From Trichoplusia ni (lineage: Eukaryota; Arthropoda; Insecta; Lepidoptera; Noctuidae): a stretch of 64,000 nucleotides of DNA. The translations under genes were made by a program, and so were the position numbers. Shown piece by piece: positions 54,560 through 64,000 of the stretch. The notes below the pieces were generated by a model, which was not told where the DNA came from, did no database searches, and saw nothing but the letters and a program-made list of their open reading frames with translations. The number at the start of each line of letters is the position of its first letter. The first letter of the stretch is position 1. The stretch lies in the NCBI RefSeq assembly GCF_003590095.1, contig NC_039494.1:6324001-6388000 (forward strand), in the 5' to 3' direction.

Positions 54560-57315
54560 TGTCATGCAATATTGAAAATGGAACACTTTTTGTGATGCAA
54601 TAAGCACTTATTGTTTTCTAAATAAATAAAAGACTCATTATATATTTCTAAATTATAATGAATCTTGAGCGGCTCAAAGACTATCAAATGTTTGAATCAA
54701 ACAGATTTCATCGTTTACGATACTATCAAATATTTCACAGCTGTTTTAATGACTTTATCTTATTTAATCCCAAAAAAAGGGGTTTATAACTTTGACATAT
54801 CTGCCTGCCTGTCTGTCTGTGACATCATAGCTCCGAACGAATTGAACTATTTTAATTTAAACGTGAATTATGTGCGAGTGTTCGTTTAAACATGGTTTTA
54901 AACATTATGTTTGACAAATCGAGCCGTTTAAAAATAGGGGGTGCAAGTAGGAAAAATTAACAGAAGGCATAACTCAGTCTTAGCAATTCTGCTAAAAATG
55001 TTTTACTTTCGAGGGTTTTCCATTTTGTAATTGGGTGGGTTATGATTTTCGAGCACGTCTGTTCTTTGGCCCGCCTACACCTGAAATTGCTAGACGGATT
55101 ATGACAGTGATTATGAGATATCATAAAACTATTATTGTACTGTAATCAAAGAGGTAAAACAGAACCATATTACTGAGGCCCCGGTGTCCGTTCGTCTGTC
55201 TGTCACCTGGCTTTCTCAGGAACAGTGATAGCCAGTTGTTATTTTCACACACGATGTTTTCTGACGATATAAAGATGTCAAATTATTTTTGTGGACGGAG
55301 CTGGTGAAGTGAGAGTCCGACTCGGTAACTGTGGATTTTACATAGTGTCATAAGATAAAAGATTTTGCAAAATTGCGCCCAGATAAACGGTCTTCCTCAC
55401 AAACATTTGGAATATTTCCAAAATAAAAAAGTTGGTAAACGTGTTATCTTGGCCCCTTGGTGTTTTGGTCATGATTTGCCTTTAAATTGGTGATAATAAA
55501 AAAAATATCAGACACCCCTTTTTTTTTAAATTGACATTGGCAAAAATCTAAATATAGGATATGTGTAATTTGTGATGTTACGATAAAGCAAAATATGAAC
55601 ATAAAAGTGACTTCATGCGCATGAGATCTATTTACTGTACCAATTTACAAAGAAAAATTACGTATTTTATTCGTTAACCTACCTGACGATCATTAAAGTA
55701 AAATACCATCATCCCTACTGCATAAATGGAACTTAAATAAAGACTACATGAGGTTGGTTATGAGGTTACGTTGTCGATACCGACGGCCAAAATGAATTTT
55801 CCAGACATTGTATGACGGATGTAAGTGCTGATAGCTACACGCTATTATCAGCCTTATTGGGGAAATTTCCAAAAATAAGTTCCTAATCCTCGTCGGCTTA
55901 GCTTTGGGATCTCAGAAACTCATTCAGTCTCGTTCCTTCCCCTGTTTTACCAGGCTACGAAAGAAGAAAATTTTAAATAAGTAGAGAATAGGTACAATAA
56001 ATTGTTACAGGATTTTTTGGAAGGACCACGTGTGCGGTCTCTCTTATGGCGGATGTAGACCGATCAAATCATTAAAATATTGAAAAATCCCAGGTATCAG
56101 GTAGACATTGTTCTATCAATAGACACATAATGTCAAAAACTGTATAGCGTACGCTCTTATTCATTGATAGCTTTGGTCTTATAGATCTTTCACATTGCAT
56201 ACCTATTATGCAGTTTTTATGCAAGTTCAGGGCTTTTTTATCCGAAATACTTTTGGCCTATGTAATGTTGCAAATTTAAGAAAACATTATTCCATTGTTT
56301 GAAATACTTTTTTTGTTTGAGAGTTTATATTTTTGTTGTTAGTTGTCACAGATGAACCAAGGTAATAATTAACTGTGTCGTTTAGTAATTTATGGTTATG
56401 CATAGTTATAGATGAGATCAATGTGAACTACATGCAACTTTGGGTTGAGTGTCACTACGAATGTTTTGATCTTGAAGACATAGGTATATACACCTATCGT
56501 AAATAAATACAAAATCATATTACGGCATTCCACATTTGAACTTGGGTCATTTTAGTACATCAATAAAAATAAAAAGAATTTAAGTTCCTTTCTTTCAAGA
56601 ATGTACTGATTACGGTAACAATTGCATTAAAAAAAACGTATTAGTTAATGTTTCTTTTATTTTACTTGTGAGATAGTCGCGGTAGGCCTATATCAGACTT
56701 GAAATAGAATAAAATGACTAATTTTGTGAAAATGATTTATTTTCGAGAAATCCTATTATTGCTCTGCCAAAAATCTTAAAATAAATAGCGTGATGTTTTT
56801 TTGTGTAAATTGATGAGCTTGCTGCCTAATACTCAATGGGGTGAAAATACACCTATTGTATTACACGATGTTACGGGTGAGTCCAAAAATTTAAAACTTT
56901 ACTGCTCATGCTCCTTGCATAGTAGCGTTATGGTTTTTATATATTTGTTGTATCATGTGTACGATAAGGTTCATGCAAAATTTGAACGAAATATATTCAT
57001 TAGTTTATGAGATAATTTGATATTTCTTTATAGATATAAAAGGCTCCTGCTCACCCCCTGTAACGAAAAGCGAGATAATAAGTAAAAAGTATGTTGACCG
57101 GACTTCTTGTTGATATTCTCTGAAAATTTGAATCAAATCTATCGAGTACTTTCCGAGATCTTTCCGGACATACATACAGACAAACAGACAAAAATTCTAA
57201 AAATCATATTTTCGGCATCGGAATGGTTTGTACACCACCCAGCAATTATTCTTTTTTTTAAATATTCAATGTACAGTTTTCACTTTTCTACAATTTTATT
57301 ATATTATGTATAGAT
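54560..57315. other. Long stretch without supported genes
   Basis: AT-rich, with only short frames. Around 55150-55330, GTCCGTTCGTCTGTCTGTCA and AGTGAGAGTCCGACTCGG suggest a badly decayed relative of the repeat at 61601-62339. Confidence 0.35.
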
Positions 57316-57317
57316 TG

Positions 57318-57465
57318 CTAACCTAACCAAGGGGTATCGTGTTGCATAGGTAACTGTGTTGAGGTCAGATAGGCAGTCGCTCCTTGTAAAACACTGGTAT
57401 TTAGCTGAATCCGGTTAGGCTGGAGGCCGACCCCAACATAGTTGGGAAAAGGCTAGGCCGATGAT
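57318..57465 (+). repeat. Interspersed repeat R (copy 6)
   Basis: CTAACCAAGGGGTATCGTGT, AGGTCAGATAGGCAGTCGCT, GAATCCGGTTAGGCTGG and GTTGGGAAAAGGCTAGGCCG are in family order. Confidence 0.8.
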
Positions 57466-57654
57466 AATGATCAATATCTCTCTTTAAAAAAAAAACAAAT
57501 TTCTCCGTTTCTATTTACAGGAGCACCCCTTTTCGTCCATCTGTCTATCATTCCCGCCCTATCCTTGCATTTTTCGTGTATTTTATAGTAATTAAATAAA
57601 ATTTGTAATATAAAATTAGTATTTTGACAGTAACTGTCGTGAGAATGCGTCATT

Positions 57655-57856
57655 TCAAACGACGCTAAGTCTGGAGTGCGACGCGGTCAGCACGGTATGC
57701 ACCGACTCAGCCAGTACGGGAGCACGGATGATGACGATGACGACGGCGGACCCCCCACCCGCGACACCGGCGTCGCCGACCCCTCCGCCGCTCACGGCGC
57801 GAGCGCGGCGCTACGCAGCGAGATGCGCGGCCGCTGACGTCAGTTCGACTCGCGAT
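57655..57856 (+). other. GC-rich, CpG-rich island with a short open frame
   Basis: About 200 bp is much richer in G, C and CpG than everything nearby. From ATG codons near 57729 a frame reads through Pro/Ala/Arg-rich sequence to a stop near 57880. It runs straight into the TGCTCATGATTAAGGACTCC repeat. It may be the GC-rich part of that repeat or a stranded exon or promoter; I cannot decide. Confidence 0.3.
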
Positions 57857-57960
57857 CCCGCCGCGTCTGCTCATGATTAAGGACTCCGGTTGGGTCCGAA
57901 ACTAGTCGGGCTACCCCGATAAATACGCGTGAGTAAACCGTTACATCATTTAATAAAAAA
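57857..57960 (+). repeat. Interspersed repeat sharing TGCTCATGATTAAGGACTCC
   Basis: It matches 32185-32289 (opposite strand) through GGTTGGGTCCGAAACTAGTC and ACGCGTGAGTAAACCGTTAC to ATCATTTAATAA. Confidence 0.75.
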
Positions 57961-58013
57961 TTAGTATTATTTGTATTAATGTCCTTGGCAATAAAAGCCT
58001 TTTGACAAACATG

Positions 58014-58195
58014 ACTTGACTGAACGGATAGTGAGTGGTTGAGGTCACCACGCCACGCGTAGGACAAGCATTTGTGTGATTAACAAATACTTGTTCCGAG
58101 TCTGGGTATCTATATGCATGTTTGTAATTATTGTATGTATGTGTGTAAAAACCCCGCGACACAAGGATTAAATTCCTTACTGCGGGAGTCGTTAA
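58014..58195 (+). mobile_element. tRNA-derived SINE
   Basis: GGATAGTGAGTGGTTGAGG (A-box region), ACTTGTTCCGAGTCTGGGT and ACAAGGATTAAATTCCTTAC then TGCGGGAGTCGTT. It is the same family as 23895-24108, with the B-box region deleted. Confidence 0.7.
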
Positions 58196-58199
58196 AATA

Positions 58200-59640
58200 G
58201 GTATATTTTAAAGAAAAAGAACACTTCATCTAATTTTACTTTCGTTGTGCCTGTTCGGTGTATCGTATGATAAATAAGGGAAACTTGACTTTAATGAAAT
58301 AAATGTATTTAATTCTGATTCCACAATATGTCCTTATAACTAACTATGTACATACGTTATATCTTACTATATATACAGCGGTATTAAAACTATTTTAACA
58401 TTTGCAAAATATGTATATCTGATAAACAGATTGTATTTAAAAAATCAAACCAATAAAAAGAAGTCATTGGATTGGTTAAATATATGTATGTCGAACAAAA
58501 CGTTTCTGTTTCTAGTTATATACGGTTTTTTACTACTTTTAAAACTAAGTTGGTAACCGTAACTGTGACCGAGCCGTAATAATTCCAGATGGCCTCTCAC
58601 CTGGTCCGGCTGTATGCAACCGAGATCCCGCTTATCTTATTGTCTAGAAATGTAAAAAAAATACGTTCCTAACGTTTGACATCGTCACTTGGTAACAAAC
58701 TGTATTCAGTAATCACATTATTATACATAATTTGATTTATGTAACATGTTTATGTATTGCCACGCTAAATACTTTACAACAAAGTAACGTGTATTTGCAA
58801 CAATTTATTTCTTTATCAACGAATATCAAATTATCTCATAAACTGCTAAATAAAATGAAGTTCAAATTGTGCATGAACATCAACAAATGCTTGGAGCCAC
58901 TTCCTCCCCCCCCCCCACACTTTCTTCAACCAGGGCGCCAAAATTGTAAGGCTCAACTAACTGTGCGTGCGGACCAGTTCCGAAAACAAAAACAATCTAT
59001 CATCTTTTACCAATAGAAATCATCATGATTGTGGGAAAATCGCAACTGTCTACTTATCATAGTATCGGTGCCTCTTCCAGTATTTCCCTTTTTGGTTAAG
59101 GAAAAATAAAAGATAAACGATACCCCAAGTGTCAGTAACCAGCCAGCCGTTTGACGTGTAGGGCGGGCCAAAGTACAGACATGCTCTAAATACATAATTA
59201 TGAAATTACGATTTCAAAACCCCCGACAATAGCCCACATAGCAATGCATCTTCCGCAAAATTACTACGTTAATACGATGGCAACACTTGAACTGTTTACA
59301 TCACTTGCTTACTTTTAAAATATTAAATATTAAATTAACACGATAAACGAAGTGAAAAGTAGTGCGGTGGAGTGCTATTACTTTATTGTTCAACGGACAT
59401 TATTGGTGAATACTACAGTACAGTGCATCAGTAACAATAACAATTTTTTACTCAAATGTTAAACATAATAATAAACAATATATCAGTGCAAACAAAATCA
59501 TAATAAGGTTTAACATCGAACAAGGAGCAGCTACAACTTACTTGAACAGGTTTTTACCATCATTGTGTAATTATATCAAATAAAACAAGATTAAAGAAAC
59601 CGTTAAGAAAAATATTTGAATGATTGGACTTTGAACCCAG
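58200..59640. other. Non-coding stretch
   Basis: AT-rich, with a C12-type homopolymer run near 58907-58918. No gene is supported. The last few hundred bases may be 5' UTR of the LINE that follows. Confidence 0.35.
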
Positions 59641-59820
59641 AAGACTGTATGACAACTAGCGCCATTAAGATTACGAGTGGCGAATAAACGAACTAATTAA
59701 TTCCGCTACTGGCCGCTAGAGGTGCTAATAATACCAGAGTAGAAAAATAAATATTATTCGGTAGAAAATAACTAAAAAAACATTACTTTTTTTTTGTTCT
59801 TTATTGAGCCGAAATAAACA

Positions 59821-60729
59821 ATGTCTTCAGAAAAATCGCCCCCGAAGACTCCTATAGCACGAACCACTACACAATCTGACTCCGATATTCTTAATGCAAT
59901 GGATGGGGAGAATGTTAATATCACAACCCGCTGCAAGAGACCCCGTACAGAACTATCTTCGCCAGAAATTGAGAGCAACTCTCTCAGGGATATGATTAGG
60001 CAAGAAATCCAGAGCGCATTACAGGACGCGATGAAGTGCTTCGTACAAGACCAACTCAACACTATCAGGGATATGGTATCGGAATTCAAAAAGTCGCTGT
60101 CATTTTTTAACGAAAAGTACGAAGCAGTGAAGATAACGCTAGAGGAAAAGTCCATTAAGATACAAAAACTGGAAAAAGACAACTATGATTTACAAAGTTC
60201 ACTGAAAGATATGACTATGCGCGTGAATATTTTAGAACAGCAAGCTCGTTCTAGCAATATAGAAATGCAATGTGTACCCGAACACAGGGCAGAAAACTTA
60301 GTGTCAACTGTTCTTCAGCTAAGCAGAGTGATAGGCTGTGACATAAAGGAAACCGACATACAACTTTGCACTAGGACTGCCAAGAAAGACAAGCAAAATA
60401 CACGGCCCAGATCAGTACTAGTTAAATTCAACAGCCCTCGATTGAGAGACACTTTCCTGGCAGCATCCATCCAGTTCAACAAAACCAACTCAAGCGACAA
60501 ACTCAATTCAAGCCATCTCGGTATAGCCACAGACAAACCTGTGCCTATTTTTATTACTGAGCATCTCTCACCAGAAAATAAAGCTCTTCATGCAGCGACG
60601 CGAGTACGAGCTAAGGAACTGGGATTTAAGTTTGTTTGGGTCCGCAATGGTCGGGTATTTATGAAAAAGGATGAACATTCTCAAAGCTTACTTATACGAG
60701 ATCATGAAAATCTCAAATTGTTAACCTAA
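59821..60729 (+). CDS. LINE ORF1: coiled-coil RNA-binding protein
   Basis: This encodes 302 residues. It starts MSSEKSPPKTP, with a Ser/Thr-rich head. A coiled coil runs over about residues 75-140 (VKITLEEKSIKIQKLEKDNY and on), then an RRM-like segment (SVLVKFNSPRLRDTF near 200). The C-terminus has LSPENKALHAATRVRAKELG and FKFVWVRNGRVFMKK, a layout known from lepidopteran retroelement ORF1 proteins and the FP-type C-terminal domain. It would bind element RNA and act as a nucleic-acid chaperone. The frame is intact, whereas the ORF2 downstream is broken. Confidence 0.8.
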   Translation: MSSEKSPPKTPIARTTTQSDSDILNAMDGENVNITTRCKRPRTELSSPEIESNSLRDMIRQEIQSALQDAMKCFVQDQLNTIRDMVSEFKKSLSFFNEKYEAVKITLEEKSIKIQKLEKDNYDLQSSLKDMTMRVNILEQQARSSNIEMQCVPEHRAENLVSTVLQLSRVIGCDIKETDIQLCTRTAKKDKQNTRPRSVLVKFNSPRLRDTFLAASIQFNKTNSSDKLNSSHLGIATDKPVPIFITEHLSPENKALHAATRVRAKELGFKFVWVRNGRVFMKKDEHSQSLLIRDHENLKLLT

Positions 60730-60767
60730 AACCGTTGTCTTTGTATTATTTTAAGAATGTTACTTGA

Positions 60768-61600
60768 GTTTTTCTTTTCAAATTCAATTCTATAAAATGT
60801 TTCTATCAAAACACTAGGGGTTTACGAGGTAATCTTGCAGAGGTACGTCAACACATACATAACTGTGAGTACGATGTTTACGTCCTAACCGAAACATGGC
60901 TCTGTGGCAGTATTTTTGATTCTGAACTGTTTAATGATTCTTACTCGGTATACAGAAGGGATCGCGAAACATCTCCTTTAAATAAAAATAAAAAAACAGG
61001 CGGTGGAGTGCTAATAGCAGTTTCAAATAAATTCAGTTCATCTCGCTTGGTAGAATGGGAAAGTAAATGTGAAGACTTATGGGTTAGTATCGACACTGGA
61101 GCAAATGCAACTATTAAAACACTAAAAATATGTGCCGTCTATCTGCCCCCTCCTGTACGTACAGAAATTTTTGATCACTTTATTGAAAATTGCAATTTGA
61201 TTATAGACATCAACATCAATAGTTCGACATTAATAGTCGGTGACTTTAATCTGAGCTGTATTAACTGGATGCCTCAGGATACAGGTACGCACTGTCCTCC
61301 CCCTGCATCTGGCACTGCTTGTCTTAGGAATCGTCTAGCTGATTTCATGGCTTTAAATAATTTGAAACAATTTAACTTTATTACTAACTCCCAAAATAAA
61401 ATACCAGTACCAGGTCTAACCTGGTACTTTCCGACATTGACCAAGTCAAAGTTAACAAATGTATTGACCCAATCAGAAAGTTGGATAAATTTCACCCAGC
61501 TGTGGAAATAGTGCCCGTTCTACCCATTAACAAAAACAATAATCATATATTAGTAACTAAGCCCAATTATTTTAAAGCCGACTACGAAGCTATAATTAAA
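60768..61600 (+). pseudogene. LINE ORF2, endonuclease part, frameshifted
   Basis: The frame reads FYQNTRGLRGNLAEVRQHI, VLTETWL, GGGVLIAVSNKF, LIVGDFNLSCINW and then FNFITNSQNK. The expected continuation (LVLSDIDQVKVNKCIDPIRK) is in another frame from about 61405, so an indel lies near 61395-61405. No good ATG precedes the domain in frame; the true start is unclear. Confidence 0.75.
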
Positions 61601-62339
61601 AAAACCGGCCAAGTGCGAGTCAGACTCGCGCACCGAGGGTTCCGTACAAACCTGAAAGGTTTACAAAGTTCGTTCATTTATTAAAACCTAAAACGTAGCT
61701 TCATGCCAAATTTCAAGATTCTAGGTCGACTGGAAGTACCCTTTAGGTTTTGATTCCCTTGCGAGTACTTGCGAGTTTCAAAATATGCAGCTTAAATTGC
61801 TGTTTCTTTTGATTGCGTTGACATAGAAGTTTGATTTTGTTACAGCTTAAAGGTATTATAGACCTGAGTATTTGGTATGAATTTCAATTTAATACCTCTA
61901 CGCGTTTATGAGGAAATAGGTAGTAAGTTTAAAATTATTAAAAAAAAAAAAATTATGTGATGTAACTAAAAATTTATGGTTTTTGTAATTTTTCCTTTAT
62001 CTATGGTATAAGACGTTGCTTCGTACCAAATTTCAAGATTCTGAGTTCACGGGAAGCACCCTGTAGGTTTTGATTCCCTTGCAAGTGTCGAAAATTTGCG
62101 GCATAAACGGCTGTATCTTTTGATTGCGTTGGCTTAGAAGTTTGATTTTTTCACAGCTTCAAGGGACAGTAGACCTGAGTAATTTCAGCTTCATACCTCC
62201 ACGCGTTCCCGAGAAAAAGGGTCTTGACAGACGGACGGACGGACGGACGGACAGACGGACGGACAGACGGACAACAAAGTGATCCTATAAGGGTTCCGTT
62301 TTTTCCTTTTGAGGTACGGAACCCTAAAAGCTCGAAGAC
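61601..62339 (+). repeat. Repeat insertion: CCGGCCAAGTGCGAGTCAGA ... GTACGGAACCCTAAAA
   Basis: It interrupts ORF2 between YEAIIKK and LEDINWNNEF coding, with an AAAA duplication or A-run at the joints. The ends share an inverted GGTTCCGTAC/GTACGGAACC motif. A GACG microsatellite lies at 62229-62272. I recognise it as a very common lepidopteran interspersed repeat. Confidence 0.75.
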
Positions 62340-64000
62340 ATTAATTGGAACAATGAATTTTAATCATGCGCTAACGTGAACGACATGTTGGGAAAGTTCT
62401 ATGGCATAGTGAACAATATCACTAAAATACATGTGCCGAAAACCGTATTTACAAAAGGGAAATACCCACCATGGTATTCGCATCAACTAATTAAACTGCT
62501 GAAACAAAAATTAAAATATCATAATAAAATAAAAAAATATAAAAATTCTTTAGATATAATTGAATTCAATTATCTAAGAAAAAACTGTCATATACTCAAA
62601 CAACGATGTTACATTAACTATATCAACAATCTAGAAAATAAAATAAAAGGCCATCCTAAATTCTTCTGGGCACACATAAAAAACCTCCGAAAGGCCAATT
62701 GCTCGTATCCGTCAGGTATGACGCTTGGTGGCACACATGCAGCTGATAGTAAAACCATCTTAAACTTATTTGCTGACCACTTCGCATCGGTGTATGACCC
62801 ACCAAGTGCCGATTATGGTAATCTTACCAATAATCTACCCGAATTTTCTTTACCTTGCTTACCGATTAAGGACTTTTCAATCACTGCGGAAGCAATTTGT
62901 AAGAAACTAATTGAACTTGACCTGTCGAAAGGTGCCGGACCTGACGATATACCCCCAATATTTTGGTCCCGTTGTGCTCGCTACGTTTCCTCTCCTCTAG
63001 CAGATATTTGTGGTTCCTCACTAAAAACTGGTATATTTCCGGATAAATGGAAACAGGCGAAAATAGTACCTATTCACAAAAATGGGAAACGAGAGGCAAT
63101 CTCCAACTACCGACCCATCTCAATACTGTGCACCTTGTCCAAGGTCTTTGAATCATTAGTATGCCCTTTATTATACAACCATGTTAAAAACTATATATCT
63201 ATCAATCAGCATGGTTTTATGGCAAAAAAATCAACTAATACAAACCTAGTAACTTATGTGAATGATTTAACAACCGCTGTTGATAAGGGTCTTCAAATAG
63301 ACGCAGTATACACGGACTTTTCGAAGGCGTTTGACAAGGTCGATCACGTACTATTATTGAGGAAACTTCAGTCTCTCGGTGTTACCGGCGCCATATTGGA
63401 TTGGTGCCGATCCTACCTTAGCGATAGGCCAGCTTCAGTCGTTGTGAACGGTAATAAATCCGACTCATATTTTGCGACCTCGGGTGTGCCGCAAGGGTCT
63501 AATTTGGGGCCACTTTTCTTCAATGTATTTATTAACGATATTTCGCTTGCATTTAAATACTCTACACCCTATCTTTTTGCTGACGATTTGAAGTTGACAC
63601 GTATAGTCCGAAATGAATCTGATGTTCTTTTACTGCAGATGGACGTAGATAGCTTAATTCAATGGTGTAAAAATAACAAAATGCATTTGAACTGCACCAA
63701 AGTCTTCATATAAAGTTTGGCAGAAAACGGAATAAAATCCAATCTTCATACAGCATCGAGGGGAACGTTTTGAAAGAGGTTACCGTTATCCGAGACTTGG
63801 GCATCTGTTTGGACAGCGAGCTTCGGTTTATCGAACATATAGATAATATAATAAATTCGGCTTATCGATCTCTGGGATTTGTACTGCGATCTTCTAGAGA
63901 ATTCAGAAAACCATTTACTATACTTCTCCTATATAATAGCTATGTACGAAGTCAGTTGGAATACTGCAGCACAGTTTGGAATCCAACTTACCAGGTTCAC
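62340..64000 (+). pseudogene. LINE ORF2, reverse transcriptase part, frameshifted
   Basis: Blocks are WYSHQLIKLLKQKLKYH, LSKGAGPDDIPPIFWSRCA, NYRPISILCTLSKVFESLV, VYTDFSKAFDKVDHVLLLRK, TSGVPQGSNLGPLFFNVFIN and the catalytic FADD near 63580. One base appears to be missing near 62372 (between HALT and VNDMLGK) and another shift occurs near 63706. Coding continues as DLGICLDSELRF and YVRSQLEYCSTVWNP to the right edge. Confidence 0.8.

Larger units (their letters stand above)
59821..64000 (+). mobile_element. Two-ORF non-LTR retrotransposon, runs out of window
   Basis: An intact ORF1 (59821-60729) is followed by endonuclease (about 60768-61600), a 0.74-kb repeat insertion (61601-62339), and reverse transcriptase continuing past the right edge. 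The 5' boundary lies upstream of 59821 but was not resolved. Confidence 0.85.

Noticed and set aside
58732..59016. A 94-codon frame containing a proline run
   Set aside because: The proline run is a C homopolymer, and the rest looks like random translation of AT-rich DNA.

Overview
The window looks like a piece of a lepidopteran (moth or butterfly) genome. It is AT-rich eukaryotic DNA with almost no operon-like coding, and it is packed with repeat types common in Lepidoptera: CR1/Jockey-like, RTE-like and other non-LTR retrotransposons, Helitrons with the 3' hairpin and CTAG terminus, tRNA-derived SINEs, TIR/MITE elements, and degenerate Gypsy and BEL/Pao remnants. This assignment comes from recognising families by eye, not from a database search.

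The only non-transposon genes I can support are seven intronless-looking ORFs for secreted proteins, spread over about 45 kb (8.2-53.0 kb) on both strands. I call them A (8237-10549, -), B (19937-20449, +), D (30834-31646, -), E (40121-40870, -), F (44026-45573, -), G (50270-50827, +) and H (52283-53041, -). A, B, D, E, F and G share a hydrophobic N-terminal signal and a 12-residue core, C-G-P-x(7)-C-E or a close variant. That core spans exactly 36 nt in all six and starts at residue 50-63. Several also share an RP motif just after the signal (B, E, F, G), a TTSTMxPFPEG-like C-terminal motif (D, E, F, G), and a final C-x(4,5)-C-x(4)-W module with a basic tail (D, E, F). H is a more distant candidate member. 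I do not recognise this family. It looks like a fast-evolving cluster of secreted, possibly proteolytically processed, proteins.

A second shared feature lies just upstream. In A, D, E, F and G a tiny ORF of 5-6 codons ends 6-10 nt before the main ATG, and the sequence directly before that ATG is always ACGTA, ACGTT or ACGAT. Gene F has a TATA box and an initiator spaced so that this small ORF would lie in a very short 5' leader. This suggests a family-wide translational control arrangement.

Layout: 0-3.2 kb CR1/Jockey-like LINE; 3.9-7.8 kb degenerate repeats; 8.2-10.6 kb gene A; 11.2-12.9 kb SINE and old repeats; 13.1-18.2 kb inverted composite of Helitron copies; 18.5-19.1 kb RTE fragment; 19.9-20.5 kb gene B; 21-24.4 kb old repeats and tRNA-like SINEs; 24.4-30.0 kb a 5.6-kb insertion bounded by inverted repeats; 30.8-31.7 kb gene D; 32.2-37.1 kb a minus-strand LINE split by a Helitron; 40.1-40.9 kb gene E; 44.0-45.6 kb gene F; 46.0-48.1 kb Helitron; 48.7-49.4 kb TIR element; 50.3-50.8 kb gene G; 52.3-53.0 kb gene H; 54-59 kb sparse repeats; 59.8 kb to the end, a LINE with an intact ORF1 and a broken ORF2.
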